NCBI RefSeq assembly: GCF_024055895.1
Contig: NZ_JAMXLE010000011.1
Location: forward strand, 46,512-110,511
DNA: 64,000 bases
DNA from: Rhizobium sp. L1K21
Lineage (GTDB): Bacteria > Pseudomonadota > Alphaproteobacteria > Rhizobiales > Rhizobiaceae
Direction: 5' to 3'
Shown: one piece after another, positions 54,364-62,753 of the stretch
Layout: the number at the start of each line of letters is the position of its first letter
How positions within the stretch are numbered: position 1 is the first letter of the stretch
Program-made: the position numbers and the translations under genes
Notes under the pieces: model-generated
What the model saw: the letters and a program-made list of their open reading frames with translations, nothing else
The model's database searches: none
What the model was told of the DNA's origin: nothing

Positions 54364-55953
54364 TTGGCTGAGACACGCGCAGTCGCCGATACGGTCTCAA
54401 ATGGCAATGCGATTTCGCACAAGGCCATGATTGTCTCACCGCATACGGCGTCAGCCGAGGCGGGAGCACGCGTTCTGCGCCGCGGCGGCAACGCCATTGA
54501 AGCCGTGATTGCCGCCGGTGCCGCATTGTCGGTCACCTACCCGCATTTTTGCGGCCTCGGGGGAGATGCGATCTGGATCGTTTCGGATGAAGCCGGCGCA
54601 AGTGAGGTCTTCATCGGGATCGGACAGGCTGCGCAAGACATACCCCAGTTTGGTGATGGCATTCCGCTGCGCGGCCCGCTTTCAACGCTCACGGCCGCCT
54701 GTCTGGTCGATAGCTGGGATTGCGTTATCAACTATTCTGCAACCCATTGGCAGGGCCGCGAAACACTGTCAGACCTGCTTGAGCATGCCATCGTGCTGGC
54801 GGATGAAGGCTTTGACGTCAGCCACTCACAGGCTTTCTGGCATGATTTTCGAAAAAACGAGGTTTCTGGCTGGCACGGCTTTGCCAGCACTTTCAGAAGT
54901 GCAGGCCTGCAGCGGCAGCCTGCACTGGCAAGAACTTTGCAGACGATCGCCGAAAATGGTGCCCGTGACTTCTACGAAGGCGCACTTGCCCATAGGATTG
55001 CTGCAGGCCTGAAAGAGGCTGGGTCACCATTAACGGCGGCCGATCTGGCCGCAGTCCGCACGCGCTGCGAAAAACCGTGGCGGCTTGACTATAATGGCCG
55101 CACGCTTCTGGCTCCGCCGCCACCGGCACAGGGTGTTACGACGCTTCAGATCATGGGCATTCTGCAATATCTGGAAATGGCCCGGTTTGATCCGGGAAGT
55201 GCCGATTTTTATCATCACCTCGTCGAGGCTGTGAAACAGGCTTTTGTGGATCGTGGTTCTATCGCCGATCCAGATTTCGCAACTATTCCTCTTGAATGGC
55301 TTTCCGATGATTGTCTGCGCGCGAAATCACAAAATATCAGGCCCGATCATGCGCTTGTCTGGCCGCAACCGTTTCGCCACGGTGATACGGCCTTTATCGG
55401 TGCGGTCGATGACAAAGGTCGTGCCGTTTCCATGTTGCAGAGCATCTATTTTGACTGGGGCAGCGGCGTTGTTGTCGGTGATACCGGAATCCTCTGGCAA
55501 AACCGCGGGGCTGCCTTCAGTCTCGATCCTAAAAGCCCGAATGTTCTTCAACCCGGCAAACGCCCGTTTTACACATTGAATCCCGGCATGGCGCTAAAAG
55601 CTGGAAGACCGGATATGGTTTATGGCACGCAGGGGGCTGACGGCCAGCCGCAAACGTTGTCGCTCCTTTTGAGCCTGCTGATCGATCATGACCTGTCGCC
55701 CCATGACGCGCTTTCGCATCCGCGATTTCTGCTCGGTAAGACCTTCTCCGACACCAACGATAGTTTGAAGGTCGAGGCGGGTGGATCAAAGACGCTTGAA
55801 GCCGAGCTTGCTGCGCGCGGGCATGTTGTTTCAATGATCGACCAATTGAGCCCGTTGGGCGGGCAGGCAGGTGTGATCCGCCGCCAGCCGGGTGGCTCCT
55901 GGGTCGGTGCACATGACCCTCGCAGTGATGGCGGAGCAATCGGCATATCATGA
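54364..55953 (+). CDS. Gamma-glutamyltransferase-family Ntn hydrolase
   Basis: 529 residues from a TTG at 54364, with GGGAG about 10 bases upstream; no ATG fits the family N-terminus. GGT features: MIVSPHTASAEAGARVLRRGGNAIEAVIAAGAAL at the start, nucleophile Thr342 in HGDTAFIGAVDDKG after which the precursor would self-cleave, and PQTLSLLLSLLIDHDLSPHDALSHPRFLL. It has no signal peptide, unlike classic periplasmic GGT, so it is probably a cytoplasmic amide hydrolase acting on a pathway intermediate, perhaps a gamma-glutamyl conjugate. Confidence 0.87.
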   Translation: MAETRAVADTVSNGNAISHKAMIVSPHTASAEAGARVLRRGGNAIEAVIAAGAALSVTYPHFCGLGGDAIWIVSDEAGASEVFIGIGQAAQDIPQFGDGIPLRGPLSTLTAACLVDSWDCVINYSATHWQGRETLSDLLEHAIVLADEGFDVSHSQAFWHDFRKNEVSGWHGFASTFRSAGLQRQPALARTLQTIAENGARDFYEGALAHRIAAGLKEAGSPLTAADLAAVRTRCEKPWRLDYNGRTLLAPPPPAQGVTTLQIMGILQYLEMARFDPGSADFYHHLVEAVKQAFVDRGSIADPDFATIPLEWLSDDCLRAKSQNIRPDHALVWPQPFRHGDTAFIGAVDDKGRAVSMLQSIYFDWGSGVVVGDTGILWQNRGAAFSLDPKSPNVLQPGKRPFYTLNPGMALKAGRPDMVYGTQGADGQPQTLSLLLSLLIDHDLSPHDALSHPRFLLGKTFSDTNDSLKVEAGGSKTLEAELAARGHVVSMIDQLSPLGGQAGVIRRQPGGSWVGAHDPRSDGGAIGIS

Positions 55954-57197
55954 GCAAAACGCCCAAGTTCGATCTCCTGATCCGCAATGTTCGATTGGAA
56001 CAGAACGGTCCGCTTGTCGATCTGGCAATCAATAGCGAGCGCATTGCAGGCATTGGCAGCAACCTTATGTGTGATGCCGGCGATGTGTTTGACGGCGAAG
56101 GTGCCTTTGCATTTCCGGGCTTTGTCGAGACCCACATTCATCTCGATAAAGCCGGGATATTGTCTCGATGCTCCATATGCGAGGGAACGCTTGGCGAAGC
56201 CGTCAGAGAAACGGCGAAGGCCAAGGCGGCCTTTACGGAGGAGGATGTTTACGCGCGTGCGGCCAAGGTGGTGGAAAGCGCGATCGTCAGCGGAACCACG
56301 CGTCTTCGTACATTTGTAGAGGTAGACCCGCGCGCAGGACTGCGATCCTTCGCAGCGATCAAACGCATTCGTGAGGATTATGCCTTCGCCATCGACATCG
56401 AAATTTGCGCCTTTGCGCAGGAAGGCCTGACGAACGAGCGGGAAACCTATCAGCTGCTCGAAACGGCGCTTGGCGATGGGGCAGACCTTGTTGGCGGCGC
56501 GCCTTATGTTGATCCTGACCCGGAAGGTCATATCGCCATGATTTTCGATCTTGCCGAGCGCTTCAAGGTCGCCGTTGACTTCCATCTGGATTTCGATCTT
56601 GACCCCCAACACACGGATCTTCCTGCTGTCATCCGTGAAACTGAATATCGGGGTTATGCAGGACACGTATCGATTGGCCATGTGACCAATATTTCTGCGA
56701 TGAAGCCCAACGATGTTCGCGCCGTCGCCGACAAGCTCAGAGACGCTGGTATCGCGCTTACCGTCTTGCCGGCTACAGACATGTTTCTGAACGGTCGCGC
56801 GTACGATCACCTTGTTCCGCGCGGTATCGCGCCCGCACATGTATTATCCGCGCACGGCGTACTGACCTCGATTGCCAGCAACAACATCCTCAATCCTTTC
56901 ACACCCTATGGCGACGCGTCGCTAGCCCGCATGGCCAATTTCTACGCGAATGTTGCGCAGCTTTCCCGCAGCGAAGACCTGCAAAATGTTTTCGACATGG
57001 TTTCCAGGAGTGCGGCGGCTCTCCTGGGCAAGGCATATTCAGTACGCGTCGGAGGGCAAGCTGACATCGTACTACTCGACTGCAGCGGCCCTGAGGAGGC
57101 CATACGGATCGTCGCCCGACCGCTGGCCGGATGGAAGCGAGGCCGAAAAAGCTTTGAAGCGCCCAAGGCAAGGATTTTTCCAGAAGCCGTGACCTGA
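55950..57197 (+). CDS. Amidohydrolase, AtzC/cytosine-deaminase-like, with Asp-to-Asn at the catalytic site
   Basis: 415 residues; its ATG overlaps the previous stop. Metal-binding His62 and His64 in FVETHIHLDK; later VDFHLDFD and SIGHVTN. Where the paralogue at 53185 has GSDNIRDAW, this protein reads ASNNILNPFTPYG, so the catalytic Asp is Asn. It may belong to a branch with altered chemistry, or act non-catalytically. It is the last gene of the five-gene operon and ends about 40 bases before the convergent channel gene. Confidence 0.87.
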   Translation: MSKTPKFDLLIRNVRLEQNGPLVDLAINSERIAGIGSNLMCDAGDVFDGEGAFAFPGFVETHIHLDKAGILSRCSICEGTLGEAVRETAKAKAAFTEEDVYARAAKVVESAIVSGTTRLRTFVEVDPRAGLRSFAAIKRIREDYAFAIDIEICAFAQEGLTNERETYQLLETALGDGADLVGGAPYVDPDPEGHIAMIFDLAERFKVAVDFHLDFDLDPQHTDLPAVIRETEYRGYAGHVSIGHVTNISAMKPNDVRAVADKLRDAGIALTVLPATDMFLNGRAYDHLVPRGIAPAHVLSAHGVLTSIASNNILNPFTPYGDASLARMANFYANVAQLSRSEDLQNVFDMVSRSAAALLGKAYSVRVGGQADIVLLDCSGPEEAIRIVARPLAGWKRGRKSFEAPKARIFPEAVT

Positions 57198-57239
57198 TTG
57201 CTAATGGCTTTACGATGACTCCCACTCGTGACTTGCTTC

Positions 57240-58073
57240 TCACCTCTGGAAAAAGCTCTGACGCAACTCTCGAATCTCGGAGCGCAGCGCGAGGATTTCC
57301 TGCATCAAAGCCTCGCGCTCGCGATGCGCAATTGCATCACTCTTTTCTGTCGCTTCCTTCACATCAGCATCGTGAATGGACTGCATTGAATTCACAATCA
57401 GGGCGATGAAGAGGTTGAGGACTGCAAAGCTGGTGACGATGATGAACGGTACGAAGAAAATCCAGGCCCAGGCGTAAGTCTCCATCACAGGCCGCACGAT
57501 GCCCATGGACCAGCTCTCGAGCGTCATCACCTGGAACAGGGTGTACATGGAAGCCCCAATTGAACCAAACCAGTCGGGAAATGCGCCCCCGAAGAGCTTT
57601 GTCGCCATGACACCTGCGACGTAAAAAATCAGACCCAGCACGGCGACGATGGCACCCATGCCCGGCAGCGCATCGAAAAGGGCATTCACAACCGCCCGCA
57701 TCTTGGGGACGACCGAGATGAGGCGCAGGGCGCGCAAGATACGCAGCGCACGCAGTACGGAAAACGTGCTGGCAAACGGGGCGAGTGCAACCGTAACGAT
57801 GACGAAATCGAAGACATTCCAGCCGGACCGAAAGAAGCGAAACCCCTTGGCGAAAAGTTTCAAGCCGATCTCGGTGATGAAAATCGCAAGCGCAATCCGG
57901 TCCACGGCAATCAACAATGGTCCTATGTAGGACATGATCCATGGGCTGGTTTCAAGGCCGATTGTGACCGCATTGATGGCAATGACAATGCCGATGAAGC
58001 GATTGAACCTTGGATTATCCACAATCGCATCGACTGCTGACCGCACATTTCTCAGATAATTATTCGATAACAT
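57240..58073 (-). CDS. Bacterial voltage-gated sodium channel (BacNav)
   Basis: 277 residues from the ATG at 58073; a TTG at 58118 that overlaps the upstream stop is the alternative. Six membrane helices: S1-S4 voltage sensor with four arginines at three-residue spacing in S4 (108, 111, 114, 117: VLRALRILRALRLISVV), pore helix and selectivity filter TLESWSM (Glu186), identical to the NavAb-type filter, then S6 (FAVLNLFIALIVNSMQSI) and a C-terminal coiled coil (EREALMQEILALRSEIRELR) that would assemble the tetramer. Confidence 0.94.
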   Translation of the reverse strand: MLSNNYLRNVRSAVDAIVDNPRFNRFIGIVIAINAVTIGLETSPWIMSYIGPLLIAVDRIALAIFITEIGLKLFAKGFRFFRSGWNVFDFVIVTVALAPFASTFSVLRALRILRALRLISVVPKMRAVVNALFDALPGMGAIVAVLGLIFYVAGVMATKLFGGAFPDWFGSIGASMYTLFQVMTLESWSMGIVRPVMETYAWAWIFFVPFIIVTSFAVLNLFIALIVNSMQSIHDADVKEATEKSDAIAHREREALMQEILALRSEIRELRQSFFQR

Positions 58074-58114
58074 CGACCTGTCGAATCCCTCAATGGAACC
58101 AGTCCGTTTCGCTC

Positions 58115-59056
58115 TCAAGCATAAGGCTGTAAAATTGTTGAAAAATCGCTCCGGACAACCTGTTTTATGGCATCAGAGAATGCCTTGAAGGCTGCCGGAT
58201 TGCGCGAGCTTCGCCGTGTTACCAGTCCTATGGACCGGGTGACCGAACCACGCCGAAACGGCACAAGCGCAACCCCGCCATCTTCCTTCTCCGCTTCCGA
58301 ATTGGCGTAGAGAGCAGGCAAAAGCGTAACCCCCATGTTCATCGCCACCATCTGGCGAAGTGCATCAAGGCTGCTACCTTCATAATCCTGCCGAAGGGTG
58401 GCACCGACGGTGCTCGCAAGTTCCACAAGCTGCGTGTGCAGCATATAGCCGTTTGAAAGAACCAGCAGCGTTTCACCGGCCAGATCGATATCCTTCGTGT
58501 CCTTGTGACCGGCAAGCCGATGGTCGCGCGCCACAGCCAGCCTGAGAGGTTCGCGAAAAAGCCTGGTCACTTCCAATTCCGATGCATGAACCGGAAGCTG
58601 GGTCAGCAACAAATCGAGCCTGCCGGCTTGGAGATCCTGCAACAATTCGCGGGGTTGGCCATCACGAATATAGAGGCGCAATTCCGGATGTTCGGCGTGA
58701 AGAAGCCGCACAACACTGGGCAACAGATAGGGCCCCAGCGTCGTGGAAGCACCCAGACGATAAGTGCCGGAAATGCCAGCGCGCGTTTCCTGGGCGACAC
58801 GTACGAGTGATTCAATATCTTCAAGGATCGTATCTATCCGCGACAGCACCTCGCGCCCCGAAGCTGTCAGCACTGCACCGCCGCGTCCACGTTCCACGAG
58901 TGGTGTTTGGAGAATACTCTCCAGGTTATTGATCTGCTCGCTAAGTGACGGCTGACTGACGCCCACGCTTTCGGATGCCTTTCGAAAGTTCTTCTCGATA
59001 GCGAGCGCCTGAAAATACTGCAGCTGTCTGATCGTCGGCAGAAGAGGTTTTTCCAT
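58115..59056 (-). CDS. LysR-family regulator, OxyR-like but without redox cysteines
   Basis: 313 residues. HTH RQLQYFQALAIEKNFRKASESVGVSQPSLSEQINNLESIL, then an OxyR-type effector domain. The region that in E. coli OxyR carries the peroxide-sensing Cys199 and Cys208 (GHCLRDQAMGFC) reads GYMLHTQLVELA here, so both cysteines are absent and it cannot sense peroxide the same way. Co-oriented with the sodium channel gene, overlapping or 42 bases apart. Autoregulation is suggested by the palindrome upstream. Confidence 0.9.
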   Translation of the reverse strand: MEKPLLPTIRQLQYFQALAIEKNFRKASESVGVSQPSLSEQINNLESILQTPLVERGRGGAVLTASGREVLSRIDTILEDIESLVRVAQETRAGISGTYRLGASTTLGPYLLPSVVRLLHAEHPELRLYIRDGQPRELLQDLQAGRLDLLLTQLPVHASELEVTRLFREPLRLAVARDHRLAGHKDTKDIDLAGETLLVLSNGYMLHTQLVELASTVGATLRQDYEGSSLDALRQMVAMNMGVTLLPALYANSEAEKEDGGVALVPFRRGSVTRSIGLVTRRSSRNPAAFKAFSDAIKQVVRSDFSTILQPYA

Positions 59057-59070
59057 AGGTTTTTCCGATC

Positions 59071-59089
59071 ATATTTTCCGAAAATATGG
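59071..59089. promoter_or_regulatory. 19-base palindrome upstream of the LysR gene
   Basis: CATATTTTC-C-GAAAATATG has perfect 9-base arms around one base, 15 bases upstream of the LysR start. Its size, AT-rich content and place suit a LysR-type autoregulatory site that may also control the sodium channel gene downstream. Confidence 0.55.
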
Positions 59090-59253
59090 CGTTGTTCCTC
59101 TCAATATTCAAGCCTATCTTGTGATTTGAAGAGGCGGCGTGCCGGATATTTTCACCGTGAAAGAGGGTGCCCCCAGATCAACACGCTATGGGTCCTGTGC
59201 ACGCAACCTCGTCGACTGACATCAGGAAAACCAATGAGAAAGGAAGGAAATCC

Positions 59254-59478
59254 ATGACGAGAATGCGGCTTAGTCGTTCGACCATCGCAGCTCGCATCGC
59301 ATCTTTGCGAAACCGCCATCGCGAGCTTGATGCCCAAGTTTCAGAAGAACAGAAAAGGTCGTGGAGCGACGGCGCTATTCTTACGAAGCTCAAGCGAAAG
59401 AAGATGCGTCTGAAAGATGAAATCAGGCGCTATGAGGGCCTCATGGTTACGCTTTCCCGCCGAAAGCTGACCAGCTGA
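59254..59478 (+). CDS. Small DUF465/YdcH-family protein
   Basis: 74 residues from the ATG at 59254, with AGGAAGG 5 bases upstream. The DUF465 helical-hairpin pattern is visible: ARIASLRNRHRELDAQVSEEQ ... ILTKLKRKKMRLKDEIRRYE. Proteins of this family are short basic helical hairpins of unknown role, frequent in alphaproteobacteria. Stand-alone gene. Confidence 0.85.
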   Translation: MTRMRLSRSTIAARIASLRNRHRELDAQVSEEQKRSWSDGAILTKLKRKKMRLKDEIRRYEGLMVTLSRRKLTS

Positions 59479-59969
59479 AGCGATACGACCGACATCGAAA
59501 TAGACCCTAGAAGAAAGGAACGCTCGTGTTTTTCATGACCGCATACGCCCTGTCGAGCTGCCGCATGTTTCATAGTGCGAATATTGCGGAACTTGAAGAA
59601 GCAACGGCAAGAACCCCCGCCCGAAGGAAAACGGGTCGCAACGCGGATGGAGGGCAATCAAAACCCGCCGAAACGCCTTCCGATCAGGTTGAAACAGACC
59701 GCACTGTATAAATCTGTCGCAAATCCCCCGAATCCAGCGACACGTGATCCCGCCTTGACCCGGCAGGCTTGACATAGCCTGTCGGGTCACTTCGGCGAAA
59801 AACCTTAGGCCGGTCAAGCAAGATGCCGGTTGTTGCGCGACAAACCCGATTCTGGGCTCTATCCCAAGGTTTAGCGCAGGAATTGATGATCAGTGATTTG
59901 AATCGATCACGAGAGGTGGATTCAAAGAACTGATTGGACAATTGCCGTGATGACGGCGAGACTCCTTCA

Positions 59970-60236
59970 ATGCTTATCAAGGAACCTCACCAGATCCACC
60001 TTCACCGTATTGATCCGTCCCGGAACATGCGGCGCTTTTATAGCCTCACAGTTCAACCAACCCTCTTTGGCGAGGCTTCGCTGATCCGCAATTGGGGACG
60101 GATCGGAACGAAGGGGCAGACAATGATCCAGACGTTTGAAAATCCAGCCGACGCCGCGAACGCATTGCTGCGATTAGAGCCGGCTAAAATCCGCCGTGGC
60201 TACTGCACTGTGTCCAGTGAAGGGGAGGAATGCTGA
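59970..60236 (+). CDS. WGR-domain protein
   Basis: 88 residues from the ATG at 59970 (weak ribosome binding site). Almost the entire protein is one WGR domain: NMRRFYSLTVQPTLFGEASLIRNWGRIGTKGQ with the Trp-Gly-Arg motif, followed by FENPADAANALLRLEPAKIRRGY. WGR domains bind nucleic acid or ADP-ribosyl-related partners in PARPs; small single-domain bacterial versions are common on plasmids and accessory regions and are uncharacterised. Confidence 0.88.
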   Translation: MLIKEPHQIHLHRIDPSRNMRRFYSLTVQPTLFGEASLIRNWGRIGTKGQTMIQTFENPADAANALLRLEPAKIRRGYCTVSSEGEEC

Positions 60237-60370
60237 GCTAATCCCGGCAACCTCGCCAGAGGATCTGAACCCGTTCAGCTCGACCGATGGCTAGGTTACA
60301 GACAAACTACCGTTCCATCTTTATGGTGCACGTCCAATGAATCGCTCAATCAACCTAAAGGATAACGACC

Positions 60371-60814
60371 ATGTCGGAAGCTCTTCACAATGTTAAGCCC
60401 GCGGTCGCGCGTTCCCTTGATCTCTGGCACAAGATGATCGAGAAAAATGATCTCAGCGAACTCCACACCATCATTCATCCGGACGCCGTGTTTCGGTCGC
60501 CCATGGCTTATACGGTCTATGGTCCGGCACCAGCCCTGATCCTTGTACTCACCACTGTCATTCAGGTCTTTGAGGATTTCAAATATCATCGGCAATTGGT
60601 CAGCGATGACGGATTGAATGTCGTACTCGAGTTCAGCGCCCATATAGGCGATAAACAGCTAAAGGGCATAGACCTCATCCAATTCAATGAAGAGGGGCAG
60701 ATCGTCGAGTTCGAGGTAATGGTGCGTCCAATGAGCGGCTTGCAAGCGCTGGGCGCGGAAATGGGCAAACGGCTCAGTGATAAATTGCCGACACTCAAAT
60801 CGGCGTCCCATTGA
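60371..60814 (+). CDS. SnoaL-like/NTF2-fold protein
   Basis: 147 residues; AAAGGA lies 8 bases before the ATG. The alpha+beta cone is suggested by VARSLDLWHKMIEKNDLSELHTIIHPDAVFRSP at the start and IDLIQFNEEGQIVEFEVMVRPMSGLQAL at the end. NTF2-like proteins include isomerases, hydratases and ligand-binding proteins, so no activity can be named. No operon partners. Confidence 0.8.
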   Translation: MSEALHNVKPAVARSLDLWHKMIEKNDLSELHTIIHPDAVFRSPMAYTVYGPAPALILVLTTVIQVFEDFKYHRQLVSDDGLNVVLEFSAHIGDKQLKGIDLIQFNEEGQIVEFEVMVRPMSGLQALGAEMGKRLSDKLPTLKSASH

Positions 60815-61383
60815 AAATTCAACAACAAACAACAGGTGTGAGCGAAGGCCAAGGAATTTCCAAACCTTCACCGCCACGGCTGAAATGATCTTCTTTGCGC
60901 ATTCAACCAGCCCGGCTGTGCGAAAAACATAGCCCAAGTAGTGTCAGCTCCACTGCTGTCCGATCACCGCAAAAAACGGAGATTGCACACCAGGTTGCTG
61001 CTGCACTGGGGGCGGCTCCCCTTCAAGGGCCGCCTTCAATGGCCTACGCACGTTTGTCTCAAGGGATTGCAGACGGTAATTTCTTCTCCTTTGAATCCGT
61101 CATCTCCTTCAAGGTCATATTCAACGATCCATTCGCATCCGGAAATGGAACAACTGCAGCAGGTGAGCGTTCGCATTTAGTAGGAATTCGTGGGCGCTCC
61201 GATTTCTCATCCATTTTATCTGCCAGCGCGAGAAACTGACTTGGTGTTTCGGGCCGCGCATTTGATGCAGACATCCCGCGAGCGAGATCAACAATCGAGG
61301 CGACGGCAATGCAGGTTTATCCACTGAAGGGAGACGATTAGCGGATCGGACATACCGAAGAGCCTGGCAACCGGGAGAACGAG
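60815..61383. other. 569-base region without a supported gene
   Basis: Several short open frames (longest 114 codons at 60895-61239) but none has a recognisable motif or good start signal. The region lies between an isolated small gene and a broken adaptor gene and looks like eroded coding DNA. Confidence 0.45.
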
Positions 61384-62021
61384 GTGGAAAAAGCCCACCA
61401 CAGAACCTGGCTTTGGCTCTTAGGAGCCGCCATACTGCTTCTCCTTGGCGCGGGAGTCTATTGGTTGCTGACACAGACCAAGCAACAGGCCGCGCGAGAA
61501 CCGTCTCACCCGCCACTCGTCGAAACAGCCATCGCCAAATCCGCAGAAAGCCTGACGATTACGCAAACAGCCTTTCTTCGGCCAAGTGGAGAGGTTTCCG
61601 TGACTGCGCAGACATCGGGCCGCATCCGCTCGGTCAGTGAAGACTTTCATGTAGGCACAACAACAAAAAAGAACACTCTGCTCGTGGCGCTGGAAATGGA
61701 AGACCTCCAAGCCGGGGTCGAACAGGCCGAAGCCCGAGTGGAGCAGGCGAAAGCCGCACTTGCCGAAGCGCGTGTAACCCGAAGGAAGGCAGGAGGAACT
61801 CGCGGCAAAGGACTTTTCCAGTGACGCTCAACTCGACGATGCAACTGTCTCGGTCGCAAGTGCGAAGGCTGATCTTGCCAACGCGCAAGCCGGTTTGACA
61901 CAGGCTCAAAACCCCCTTTCAGACGCTGTCCGCGCTCAAGGGCGATGCCTTCATCGCTGAAACCATCGTCGTTGCCACCCAGGGCAGCGCATCATACGCG
62001 AAGAGCGTTGGGCATGAATGA
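61384..62021 (+). pseudogene. Broken RND efflux periplasmic adaptor (HlyD/MdtA family)
   Basis: A GTG start with GGGAG 8 bases upstream opens an N-terminal membrane anchor (WLWLLGAAILLLLGAGVYWLL) and adaptor domain (GEVSVTAQTSGRIRSVSEDFHVG ... LEMEDLQAGVEQAEARVEQA). The frame stops at 61822-61824. The true continuation, RQEELAAKDFSSDAQLDDAT then VSVASAKADLANAQAGLTQA, lies in another frame and itself soon ends, so a frameshift near 61785 and a truncation after about 61910 have destroyed the gene. A further unassigned open stretch ends at 62021. No RND pump gene follows. Confidence 0.8.
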
Positions 62022-62045
62022 TCTGATGCAGGACCTCAATCCGGC

Positions 62046-62753
62046 TCAGATGGTATCCCCGACAGCTTCGCCGTCTTCCCCCTCAAGGGAAGCATCCTGC
62101 AATCGCAAGTCGTCTTTAGCGGCAAGCCCTGCATCTTCCAACGCCTCAATATCAGGCAAGTCGTTGAGCGTTTGCATGCCAAAAACGGAGAGGAAATGCT
62201 TCGTGGTGACATAGGTATAGGGCGCACCTGGTGTAGGGCTTCTGGGTCCGGAGGTTATAAAGCCTGCGGAGCGCAGGGCGGCGATCGTGTCTCTCGAGAC
62301 CTCCTTGCCGAAGATCTTGGAAAGGTCTGAGCGCGTGATGGGCTGGAAATAGGCAATGGCGGTCAGCACGGTGGATTCAAACGTTGACAGTTTGGCCGGC
62401 ATGGCGCGCGTTGGCGCATGCGAGGCGCGGATTGTGTCGGCAAATCGCTTGCGCGTTCTGTGCTGCCAACCGCCCGCCACCGATACAAGCTCATAGGGCC
62501 TGTCGCGCAGCTCCTCGCGAAGATCATCAATCAGCAGATCGATGCTGCATTCCTTGCCGACAATGCGGGCCAGTGTTTCGCGCTCGACAGGTTCGGACGA
62601 TGCAAAGATAACCGCTTCGACCCTCAGCATCCACTCGCGCCAGCGCAGCTCCGGCGGCAGGTCATCAAGCTCGCGATCAAATAGACGCTCGTCCTGTTGA
62701 TCGGATCGTGCCTTTTGCCCGGTCGGCGCTGTGTTTGATGCCGCCACGATCAC
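62046..62753 (-). CDS. scpB: ScpB-like segregation and condensation protein
   Basis: 235 residues. Winged-helix pair of ScpB: LRVEAVIFASSEPVERETLARIVG, LVSVAGGWQHRTRKRFADTIRA, LSTFESTVLTAIAYFQPITRSDLSKIFGKEVSRDTIAALRSAGFI and YVTTKHFLSVFGMQTLNDLPDI. Chromosomal ScpB works with ScpA and SMC, but there is no scpA here; the gene is instead fused by a 4-base overlap to a DUF1403 gene, the arrangement of plasmid/chromid paralogues. Probably an accessory copy. Confidence 0.9.
   Translation of the reverse strand: MIVAASNTAPTGQKARSDQQDERLFDRELDDLPPELRWREWMLRVEAVIFASSEPVERETLARIVGKECSIDLLIDDLREELRDRPYELVSVAGGWQHRTRKRFADTIRASHAPTRAMPAKLSTFESTVLTAIAYFQPITRSDLSKIFGKEVSRDTIAALRSAGFITSGPRSPTPGAPYTYVTTKHFLSVFGMQTLNDLPDIEALEDAGLAAKDDLRLQDASLEGEDGEAVGDTI

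Noticed and set aside
55686..56840. Antisense open frame (384 codons) over the GGT and second amidohydrolase genes
   Set aside because: Both sense genes have clear catalytic motifs; the antisense frame has none.
59526..59772. Two overlapping short frames of 61-66 codons after the DUF465 gene
   Set aside because: No recognisable family and no clear start signal; neither can be preferred.
60895..61239. 114-codon frame before the broken adaptor gene
   Set aside because: No motif and poor start context; may be decayed DNA.
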